A stretch of DNA of 64,000 bases from Erythroxylum novogranatense (Eukaryota > Streptophyta > Magnoliopsida > Malpighiales > Erythroxylaceae), in assembly GCA_029891385.1 (NCBI GenBank), contig CM057225.1, positions 13,305,060 to 13,369,059 of the forward strand. The letters are read 5' to 3'. The translations under genes were made by a program, and so were the position numbers. Shown in pieces: positions 1 through 9,720 of the stretch (position 1 is the first letter of the stretch; each line of letters starts with the position of its first letter). The notes under the pieces were generated by a model. It was given only the letters and a program-made list of their open reading frames with translations. It did not search any database and was not told the DNA's origin.

Positions 1-334
1 TTACTCGATTAGATAAAATATAAATTTTTTCCTAATATTTCATATTTGCTTATCATCACTTATATAAAAGATAAAACAAATATTTAATACATGATGTTAA
101 TTTATTTTATTAATAAATAATTGTATAAATTCTTTCGTTATTATATTATAGAATAATACTAATAAATAACATAACAAATACATTATAATAATTAATAAGT
201 ATGTGCATAATTATAAATTACTATAACATATTATAATGATTAAGAACTTAATATTATATATTAAAATATTGGGCTAATTATTAAAAAATACTAAATTACA
301 CTAAAATTTGTAATTTTAATTCAAAGTTGGTATT
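1..334. other. AT-rich intergenic sequence, no gene seen
   Basis: Very AT-rich DNA with short poly-A/poly-T runs. I see no open frame with a recognisable protein, no RNA gene and no terminal repeats. Confidence 0.6.
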
Positions 335-690
335 TTGCTAGAGTCCCTCGTTAATAGCGACGGTGAGAAGAGCTTGAGAAGGAGTCGGGCGATGGCGACA
401 GTGAGAAGAGTAGAGGCTGCTGGCGACGAGGAGGAGCGATTGGCGACGAGGAGGACGAGGAGGAGCGAAGCCGGCGATGAGGAGGAGCAGCGATCGAAGA
501 CGAAGACGAAGACTGGAGAACAAAGTCACAAACCACTGATCAAAGACGAAGGAAGATGACTGGAGAACACGTCGACGACGAGGAGGGGACGACGAGCAAA
601 CAGCGAGACGAGATCCGACGACGAAGGAGCAGCGGCGTGGAGAAGAAGGAGAAACCGAAGATGAGCCAAGAAGAGTCTAGAAAGGTATAA
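335..690. repeat. purine-rich low-complexity tract (GAGGAG/GACGA type)
   Basis: A block dominated by GAGGAG, GACGAG and GAAGA words on the + strand. Reading frames stay open on both strands only because of this composition: the predicted peptides are Arg/Glu or Ser-rich and match no family I know. At about 790-895 follow short imperfect palindromes built on GGTACCGG. They look like part of a dispersed repeat rather than a gene. Confidence 0.45.
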
Positions 691-904
691 GCGTCGGGGG
701 CGGTAGATTTTTTAGGTTTAAGTTTTGTTTATTGCAATTTGGTCCTTGGAAAATATCAAATTTTTTGAAATGGTCCGAAAAGTTCCGAAATTCTGGGTAC
801 CGGTCGGTACCCACTGGAATTTACTCCCGGCATCTTTTTAACCGTACCAATTTTGTTTTCCGACCGGTACCGACTGGTACGATACGGTATTCACATCACT
901 AAGT

Positions 905-1970
905 AAGTGCACTGACTGAATGGAAAAAGGTGGCAGGAGTGAAGATGAATGTGGCAAAGTCCCGTATATGCATAGTAGGGGTAGATAGACATGAGAGGGA
1001 GACCTTAAGGCAGATGGTGGAGTATCCCTTAAGGGAGTTTCCTATCCATTATCCCATTGGCACCTATGAAAGTTTTGGTGGTTCAGTTTTCAGTGCTTAT
1101 TGAATCTGTTGAGGGCTATCTCAACTCTTGGAAGGGCCACTCCCTTTCATATGCTGGTAGAATTGAGCTCATAAATTCTGTCATTCAATGAGTGCTTTCA
1201 TTTTGGCTCCAAGCATTCCCTATCCCTCTGACCATCCTGGACAGACTAACCTCCATTTTTAGACTGTTATTATGGGGTGGAAGGCACTTTAAAGTGACGG
1301 GGGAAAATTTATGCACTCTAAAAGATGAAGGGGGTCTAGCATTGAAAAATTGAAAGAAATGGAACAATGCATTGTTAGCTAAAGTATTATGGAATATTCA
1401 TGCTAAAGCTGACTCACTATGAGTAAGGTGGATACATGAAGAATATTTGAGGGACACATCAATTTGGGATTAGGTACCCTGTAGCTGTAACTCACCACTG
1501 TTGAGAAAACTGGCATTGATTTGGGATAAGTTGTTAGACAAATTGGGAGGCCGAAGAGAAGTAGTCCATGGCATGCAAAAGCATACAAGGAGACCATAGA
1601 CTACATGTATATGAGCACCATATACATGGTATGGAAGACTAGGAATATCATACAGCTAAAGTTTGCATGCCTAGATGTAGTTATCAAAATTAAAACAACT
1701 GTGTATAAAATATTATATAGACTATACCCCACAGATCTTATATCATTTTGATGACTCGTATGTATTGGCAAACTTGATGTATGTTTTGGTTATAGCCTCT
1801 TTTTGGATGTATTGGGGAATATGAAGTAATTTGATTATAGCTTGTTCGAATGTATTGAGGAATTGGAAGAACTTGATATAGATTGTGGTTCACACTTTTG
1901 ATCGGGGTATGCCTCAAAGATCTATGTACATATAATTTTGTGCAATATACTATTTACCTTGTATAAAAAA
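905..1970 (+). mobile_element. LINE (non-LTR retrotransposon) reverse-transcriptase remnant
   Basis: The + strand reads, across several stops, as the C-terminal part of a plant L1-type LINE reverse transcriptase. It has a segment like GVKMNVAKSR, then LNSWKGHSLSYAGRIELINS (about 1117-1180, the usual 'WK...LSYAGR..LI.SV' block), then a leucine-rich LLWGG stretch and KDEGGLALKN..WNNALLAKVLW. In-frame stops and frame changes show it is dead. The end near 1962-1970 is A-rich (TATAAAAAAAG), as expected for a LINE 3' end. The 5' half with the catalytic FADD box is not present, so the copy is 5'-truncated. Confidence 0.8.
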
Positions 1971-2629
1971 AGAATAACCTAACCAGATAGGGTTCAGGCA
2001 TCACTAATTATTGAGATAACATATCAAATTCAACACAATATTCTTTCACTGTTCCCCTCTATTTTAAATCCTTTAATTTCCCTATAGGATCTTCAAAAGC
2101 TACTTCTCCAAATCTTTGCTCCAATGCCAAAAGATACTCCCCCCAAGTTAGCGGTTCTCTCGTTATTCTGTTACGCATGTATAGCTCATATCATGCTAAC
2201 GTCTCCCCTTCCAGACACATGGTAGACATGCTCACTTTCAATTTTATGGGTATGCAATCTAAGATGAAAAACTGTTCACACTTACACTTGAACACCCATG
2301 TTCACAGATTATCTCCTTTAAACACTGCTAACTCAATTTTGCTACATCTGGTGAGAGCGAAGTAGTGCCCTCCATAAAAACCATCTGTGTTACTAACCTT
2401 TGGTCCCCTCTGTTCCACATTTGTTCTTGTTCCATGTTCATTGTCATCCTTCTGAAATAACTAACCGATCCATTCTTTCATTTCTTGCATGCTTCTTTCA
2501 TTCCTCATTTCTAGTTCCTACATCTGGTTATGCAAGGCTTCCTCTAGTAGTCGCTATTCTTGTCCTTTGGTCCCCTCAGTTATTACTCAGCATGAACTAT
2601 AAGTAAAATCAAGTTCTCTAAAACCCATT
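1971..2629. other. intergenic sequence, nothing recognised
   Basis: Short unremarkable frames on both strands (for example 2177-2365 and 2400-2606, +) have no family features. I see no repeat boundaries. Confidence 0.5.
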
Positions 2630-2701
2630 GTTACAGGTCTTGTGGGAGAACCAATCCTTTAAGGTAACTTTTGGGGTTGGTTCTCCCATAAGACCTGTAA
2701 C
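2630..2701. repeat. 25-bp inverted repeat (hairpin) with a 22-nt loop
   Basis: Left arm 2630-2654 and right arm 2677-2701 are reverse complements at 24 of 25 positions. The arm core is GTTACAGGTCTT followed by GGGAGAACCAA. The loop is 2655-2676. It lies directly beside the PERK-like pseudogene fragment. It could fold as a stable hairpin if transcribed, or be a small palindromic duplication. I see no flanking target-site duplication. Confidence 0.75.
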
Positions 2702-3480
2702 ACTACTTCGCCTCCTCCCAATTCTAGAACTTTGCGCCGCCGCTACCCTCGTCGTATAGAACTTCAATCCCACGATCGTCGCCCTTGTCGCCGCCAAATT
2801 CATCGTCAGGATGATCTCAAGGAGTAATAATGGGCATAACTGTTGGGGTAGTGGCGATTTTGGTGGTGCTGAGTTTGTTGTGTATTTTTTGCAAGAAGAC
2901 ACCCAAACGTGAAGATGAAGTCACCTACTATATGCCTCCACCTCTTTCCTCTCTAATAATGATATGATCTTTCGGGACCTAGTTACATGTATTGATCTAA
3001 TTATATAACCTTTTTATTTTTCATAGTCAAAGGATTAGATTTTTGGCATTTTAGATTGGTCTTTTTTGGTGGCAGTTCATTGATTAAAAGTGGCGTCACT
3101 TGAATGGGAGCACGCCTGCAGTTGAAATAGAAAAATTGTAGGTTTGGAAAATGATTGTTTGGGCGGATGCGTTTCTAGTTTATGTTCCGTTTGTATGGAA
3201 CACGTAGAATAAGCTTCAACCGTGAAGTCAAGACATGTAAACTCTATAATGTTTTTGAACTTTTAACGATCCTGCATGTGGATTGAAACTTGATTTTTTG
3301 ACTTTGATGAGCTACATGCTCCCTTCTGATTGCTAATGTGGATTTCAGCTTAGCTACTCACTTTCTAGCAAATTTTTATCTGCTTGAGTGTCAGATGACC
3401 TATATGTTGGTGGTGGCTGACAACATCAGCAGTATTGGCAACAAAATGCTCCTTCACAAAGGTGCACAAAGGTGTTTTGG
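2702..3480 (+). pseudogene. fragment of a proline-rich extensin-like receptor kinase (PERK) gene
   Basis: Two pieces read like consecutive exons of a PERK gene. The first (2702-2940) gives a Pro/Ser-rich ectodomain tail in broken frames (TTSPPPNS, then SPLSPPNSSSG). It is followed from 2830 by a membrane segment, GVVAILVVLSLLCIFCKK, and the juxtamembrane YYMPPP motif. The second (about 3394-3480) follows a splice-acceptor-like CAG and gives DDLYVGGG, a stop, then QHQQYWQQNAP, the usual PERK juxtamembrane text. A stop lies at 2812 between ectodomain and membrane segment. No kinase domain follows. A functional PERK is a plasma-membrane receptor kinase of the cell wall interface; this fragment cannot make one. 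The frame breaks and the missing kinase make it a pseudogene relic. The family assignment is by motif memory. Confidence 0.6.
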
Positions 3481-4172
3481 GTATGTGCACAAAGGTGTCC
3501 TTCGAAACGGGAAAAGTGACCCTTTTGCCTCTTAGTAATTATAGTAGGAACTTGTCTGGATAAAATATATGCTTCCTAAATGGAATCTTGACACACTCAT
3601 ATCACCTATTTTGGTTAACCTAACATGGTCATTCTATACTTGTTTCATTATTCAAAGGTCTTACATGTTATTGTGATTGACTTTAGGCTCGGCCTCCTAG
3701 TGTTACTTGGGTCGTTTCTCTGAAAAGGAAAAGGAAAATGGGAAGTAGCTCTCCTTTTGGTATTTTCTTAACCCAGAAACTGTTAAGGAACAGTCATGTG
3801 AAATGGTCGTCGAATAGCTACCGAAGAAAAACCTAAAAGAGGTCTGACAGTAAACAAAGTAAAAGAATCCCCTACAAAGGCTTACCCCAGCAAATTGGCT
3901 TCTAGGCGTTCTTCCTTTCCGTTTTTGACGTACAGTAATAAGTTGGCAACCTTTTGACGCTTTAACTGGGGCTTATTGTGACCCTGAAATACAGCCATCC
4001 AAGTGGGTAGCTGTAAGAAAAATGTACTAAAGCCTTTGTTTCCTAGACAGACAATATGGTAAAATGTAGCATCAAATGAAGCTGACACAGAAGTCTTACA
4101 GTTTAATGCAACCATACACATTTTCTCCCGGCAGCAGTGGCTCGGGGGAGCCAATTTAAAGTGCAGAAAAGA
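3481..4172. other. intergenic sequence with one unrecognised 90-codon frame
   Basis: A minus-strand open frame at 3882-4154 has a fairly natural amino-acid composition but no motif, family or start context that I recognise. It ends just before the retrotransposon inserted at 4173. It may be a relic of a host gene exon or chance. Confidence 0.3.
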
Positions 4173-4592
4173 TGTTATGGACGCGTTCGTTGGTCAGTCC
4201 TACAAGCGAAAGGAGCATTGAAGCCTTACTGATTTAGAAGTTATTTAGTTAGATTTTATTTCAATAAAAGATCAATTGTGATTTGGCAATTGATTCTGCG
4301 AGATAGGCATTAGTTATTTTAGAAACTTACTATGATAGGACTTCTATTGCTTGTAAAACATTGCCTATTTATAGCTTCACGGAGGAATAGAAGAAAAACG
4401 AGAAAATTTATCCCAATTGAGATTTGAGTTCTCTCTAATGAATTCAGAGGTTTCGAGTTCCCTTTGACGAGCCAAATTTCTTATCAAATCAACGTAAGAA
4501 TTCGAGTAAAGGCAAGAACAAAGATTATTTGTTTAATTTCGATTTTTGTGTAAATCGCCCTGTTACACGATCCATGAGTCGGGAACGTAACA
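4173..4592 (+). repeat. 5' LTR of the chromovirus (420 bp)
   Basis: Starts TGTTATGGACGCG and ends CGTAACA, so it has TG...CA ends. It matches the 3' LTR along its length, but lacks the extra internal duplication of about 48 bp found there. AAAGA precedes it. Confidence 0.95.
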
Positions 4593-4595
4593 ATT

Positions 4596-4609
4596 TGGTA
4601 TCAGAGCCC
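4596..4609 (+). other. primer-binding site, tRNA-iMet type
   Basis: TGGTATCAGAGCCC, three bases inside the 5' LTR, is complementary to the 3' end of initiator tRNA-Met, the usual primer of plant chromoviruses and many copia elements. Confidence 0.9.
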
Positions 4610-4615
4610 AACACT

Positions 4616-5950
4616 ATGGGCGATGATAGGAAGGCAAGAATAGAGGCATGTTTTGTGGAAGAACGCGCTTATGTGGACTCCAAATTTGCAACAATGGAAT
4701 TGAGGATAGCGCAGATTTTGCAGGAGCAGTTTGCAGCATTGGGATTTGGAGGTCGTCAAGTTCAAAAAACAGGGGAAACAAGTAGTTTAGCTTCACCCTG
4801 GAAGGAGCAGTCGAAGGTTGCCACAGAAAGAACAGGGCCGTAGGACCTTCCTGCACCAACCATGACACCTCGATTTGCCAAGATGGATTTCCCCACCTAT
4901 GACGGCATAGCAGATCCATTGATTAGGGCACACAGGTGTAAACAGTTCTTTGACAATCAAAGGACTCCTAAAGCAGAGAAGGTGGGTCTTGCAGGATTCC
5001 ATTTGTTGGGCGAAGCACAGTTATGGTATTATCAATTGAAAAGAACTAAGGGGATGCTGAGTTGGTCAGAATTCCAAAAACAATGCTTTCAGCGTTTTGG
5101 ACCTCCAGAAAGTAATAATCCAGTTGGGGAGCTGGTCACTTTACGACAGACAGGGACGGTAGAGGAATACCAACATCAGTTTCAGGAAAGATTAGCTAGA
5201 TCAGTCGACAAAATCAAAGAACACCTTTATGTTGATTTGTTCATGGCAGGTTTGGAAGACATATTGCTCGTGGATGTCCAGTTGATGAAGCCTCCTGATT
5301 TATCTATAACTATGAACTTAGCAAGATCTTATGAGAAAAGGTTACAGTTGTAGAAGGGGAGCAGCGTTAGAAAAGGGACATGGTAGCCACGAAATTCCGC
5401 CAATCCACCCGTCCAAGAGGCGCGTCAGGTCCCTAATGGGACGCCTTTTTTCAAAAAATTATCGAGAGCAGAGATGGCTAAACGGAGGGCTAAGGGTCTA
5501 TGTTTTAATTGTGATGAGCCTTATTCGGCCACACACCAATGTAAAAAGCTATTTTGGTTAGAATTGGCGGATGTGGTTGTGGAGGAGGAAGAACAAGAGG
5601 ATCTTGCGGACACTACACCTGCAATTTCTCTTCATGCCATTTCGGGGCAGAGAAACGACAATACCATACAGGTACAGGCTCACGTGAATCAACAACCTAT
5701 TCTTGCCTTGATTGACTCAAGAAGTACTCATAACTTCCTTAGCCAAGTTGCAGCAAGAAGACTCAACCTGAATATTACTTCCCTACATAATGCATCTGTG
5801 GCAATTGCAAATGGGGAAAGAGTCTACAGTGTTGGAGTCTGCCGTAGCGTGCCTTTCTCCATCGCAGGACACAATTTTTGTGCTGAATTTTTTGTGATTC
5901 CTTTGGGAGATTTTGATATGGTGCTCGGAGTTAAATGGCTAGAAATTTTG
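4616..5950 (+). pseudogene. chromovirus gag and protease start, with stops
   Basis: One frame runs from the ATG at 4616 (MGDDRKARIE) to the nested insertion at 5950. It is interrupted by TAG stops at 4841, 5351 and 5384. Gag: the capsid-like region from about 4862 (RFAKMDFPTYDG, LLGEAQLWYYQL, FQKQCFQRF) forms virus-like particles in active elements. A zinc knuckle follows near 5500 (CFNCDEPYSATHQC). The aspartic protease follows. Its catalytic triplet, normally Asp-Ser/Thr-Gly, reads Asp-Ser-Arg in 'ALIDSRSTHNFLS' near 5710-5745, so the enzyme would be inactive even without the stops. The last protease block before the insertion is 'DFDMVLGVKWL'. Confidence 0.9.
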
Positions 5951-8900
5951 TGTAACATCCCATCTCCCATAGGAAGGGTTTATTGGTAATTTGGGACGGG
6001 TTAGGAGTATTGACTTAGGTCTCGGCATGAACATGCAATATATAGCTTTTATGAGTATTGATTTGGTTGCACATGCACAGAGTATATATGCATTCATGAT
6101 ATTTCCCGGCTTAGGTTTTAAATTGTGATCTTTTGTTAAATTTATGGGATAATTGTATTTGAGAAATTTTTTGGAGTTCGCCATAAAGCGTTTTACATTT
6201 TTAAGGATTTATAGGAATTTTTCTGAAATTTTTCGGGGTTGTTGCCCGGACCGGAAAATTCCAACGGACTGACTGGGTGAAATTTTTTGTACTGAACAGG
6301 ATTGACTAATGGCATAAGATTAGTGGATAATTAATGTTAAGAATTATTTTAGAGTCATGATTAGTGTTTAAGTGAGATTAAGAAGAGATTAGGATTAAAG
6401 TAAGTTAATTAACTCATTTTTTGTCTCTTCCACTCAAGCACCTACGACTTTTCTCCTCTTTATACTTAAACAATTCATTTTGGAAGGCTTTAGAAGCTCA
6501 TCCTTCATCCTTCATCCGTAACATAGCTTCTTTTCCTTGGTATGCTTTCTCCTCCATCGAAATTTCCTTATTCTCATCTCATACAAGACATTTCTTCTTG
6601 GTTCTTTGCTTACTCTTCTTCACATATAAACCAAGTTGAAGTTTTGAGTTGATAAAAACCCTTGGTAAGCTTATGATAGCCGTAGGTGAGTTGTGAAAAA
6701 AGGAAGTTGGTGAGTACTTGAAGAATTAAGGAGTATTGATAGCTTAAACTTGTTTAAGGTAAGAATTGTGTTTGCTTTCCTTCTTTGGTAATTAGAAGCT
6801 TGTATGAGAATCCTTTGAGCATTTATTTGATTATGAAAGTGGTAGGTTTGAATGGGTTTAATGCATGCTTGAGTGAGGGAAGATGATAGAGTAGTGGAAG
6901 CTTGTGAATTTACATGTTGTTAATGATGTTATGATGTGAGATTGATGTAAATTAAGTGTGGAAGTGGTGTTGTGAGTGTGCTGCCACTTATGCTCTCTTC
7001 TATAAGTTGATGTTGTGCTGAAATTATGATTGAATTAGAGGTAGAAATGGATGCTTAGTGATGTGTTATTGATGTTAGAAGTGTTAGGAGTTAGGTTAAT
7101 GTGGAAAGCTGGAAAATGAATCTTTGACCTATTGGAATGTTTTGATCATAACTAATTGTGTAGGTGTGCAAATGAGGCAGGGTTTGTGCCCAATGAAACT
7201 TTGGGATGTTGGCTTCAATTTAGTGTGAAATAGGTGTTGTTGAATTGTAATGTTAGAGGGTCGAAATTTTGCATGGGAAGTTACTGTTTTATTGCCTATA
7301 AACAGTAACCGAAACCATAACCTATGAGTTTTGCTGATTTTTAGAAATTAATTGATATGGAATTTGGGAAAATGGTCTTCATGAAAGTTGTAGAATATTG
7401 AGTTAACTTTCCATTGCCACTGATCTTGCTATTTTTCTAGTTGTATATTGGGAGATATGAACTGATTCCTATTGACTGGTTTTATGCTTTTTGGAGAAAT
7501 CTAGTCAAAGTGTTGATTTTGTGAGCTTTCTGTTTGGGAGCAATTTTAACAATTTATGTGAACTGAATTGGTGTGAGTGATCTTCTGAAAAGTTGTAGAG
7601 GAATAAATTAACTTGAAAATGATATATTGTGTGTAATTTTTAGAGGTCAGATTTGGGAGTTATGATTTTGCAAAAACTGAACCTGCATTAGGTTGGGAAT
7701 TGCTGATTTTGGCAGTAATTTGCAAGACTGTTCTACATTAGTTAATGATGGAATTTGATTCTGAGCCCTTCATGAGAAGTGTAGTATTATGTTTTATCTT
7801 TTTATGGGTATAAAGTATGCAATTTTTGGACAATTGTACAAGGAGTTACACTGTTTGCAAGATCACTGTCCAGATTTGTTGATTTCAGAGGACTGATGCT
7901 TTGGTGAATTGTTTGACCTAGTTAGCAAGTAAATTTGATTTTGGGTTGTTCATAAAAGTTGTATATGACATTGTGAACTTATTGAGCATATTTATGTGGT
8001 AATTTTTGGCTGAATAATCAGTGAGTTCTTGAATTTGCAATGTACTGTCCTGTTTTGATGGGATTTGAGTAGGCAGTAAGTTTGATTGGCTTTTTGACAC
8101 CCTTAGGGGTGAAAATGATTTTCTTGGTCTTCATGAAAATTGTAAAGGGTTTCATGATCTTTCCAATGAGGTATAGTTTGTATTTTTCTGAATTGTGTGC
8201 AATGAGTTATTGGTGTTGAAAGTTGGCTTGAAATCAGGAAAATAAAGAAGGGAATAAGGGTTATATATATATAGAGATATTAATTGTTTTATTTGAATTT
8301 TGGTTTCTTTTGTCAATTTCTTTTCCGTCCGACGTCCGATTGACCTGATTCTTAAGGCATCGGATTTGTAAAATATTGAATTTCATTTTGTGAGAAATTG
8401 GAAATTTTTAGACGGGAAATTGACGTGGCCTCGGGTAATTGTTTGGTGATCACTGTTTTAGTTATTTTTGGGCCGATTGAGGTCCAAATTGGGTGCCGTC
8501 AGTGGCTATAGCTTTCTAACTTTTAGACGGAATTTTTATGATGGGAAAATTTTGGATTAGGGCCGGGAATGCTATGAACATGCATTGTACACGTTTTAAT
8601 TGTTCCATGTGCATTGTTTGATATTCCTACCATACAGTTGGTAATGGGTCCTTATTTTAAATTGCTCCAGAGACACGGTTGGAACGTCGTCCTAGGGACG
8701 TTGCCGAGACTTCCCGGCATTGGCTCGGAAGTGTAGGTGAGTAACCTAGATTGTTCCTCAATTATTATTTGGTTATATTTTGCACTTATACAACTGTGGA
8801 GATAATGGATGGGAATATGTGTGATTGATTTTGATTGATTTCGGACCATGGGTGTCTGAAATATTTGGTATGAGATATCGAAGTGTTATATGTGATCTTC

Positions 8901-9715
8901 ATGTGATTACGTGGAAATGACTTATGGGAATTTGTTAAATGGGAATCGGTTATGGTGTGGATTTGGACATTTGCATTCATACATAATTGCATGATCAGTA
9001 ATTGGCAGTTGTGACCAGAGCAGCCAACGAGAGCTTTAAGCTCAACGTGATTGGGCCTTGAGTCCACAGTGATTTAGAGCCTATGGCTCACCGATTAATG
9101 CGCCCTTAAAGGGACAGTTTCAGGCGCTCAGTCACAACAATAAATTAAATTGGAAAAGCGTCTCATACACATTTCATGTGCATTTGAATTGGGTTCTTTT
9201 GACTGATAACGTGATAATCATGTGGTACTTCTGAATGTGTTTGAGTGATATAGCTATGTGAATCTGTGAATATGCATGAATTGGGTGAACCATCGATGAT
9301 GGTTCGTCACTGAGTTCGCAAACTCACCCAAAATTGCAAATTATTTTTCAGGACCGAGACAGTTGACTCATAGCTCCGGATAGACTTTTCCTGCCGTGTA
9401 GATTGAGTTGGCAAGAGAAGTCATGGCACATGTGTCGGTCACCGGCACTTTTGAGGATGACCTAGTTAGCTTTTTGTTTGATTTTCTTCTGGAGTAATGT
9501 ACAGAAAATACCAGTTGTGTAAAATTTACTGCTTTGAGGTTAGGAACTGAGAAATTTATGGTTTCAAAAAATTAGTGGATTTCATATTAATGCTTTATGA
9601 TACTTGGATGCCATGTGGAGTGTTAGTTTGTTCGTAGCGCACCCTTATCGTCGAGTGTGTATCGGAATGACCTACGGGCATCCTGGTACATATCCTATGG
9701 TAAGGGGGTGCTACA
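5951..9715. mobile_element. nested solo LTR (3765 bp) of a different Ty3/gypsy element
   Basis: The insert begins TGTAACATCCC and ends GGGTGCTACA, near-perfect inverted ends with TG...CA. It is flanked by the 5-bp duplication TTTTG (5946-5950 and 9716-9720). If the insert and one duplication copy are set aside, the protease and RT parts of the host element lie in one frame. The insert has no gag or pol text, no primer-binding site and no second LTR. It is therefore a solo LTR, left by LTR-LTR recombination, or a non-coding derivative. The length and the TGTAAC..CCC ends resemble long LTRs of the Tekay/Del group; that group name is a guess. Confidence 0.85.
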
Positions 9716-9720
9716 TTTTG

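Noticed and set aside
335..559. Arg/Glu-rich small protein gene
   Set aside because: Purine-rich low complexity keeps frames open on both strands; no start context or family.
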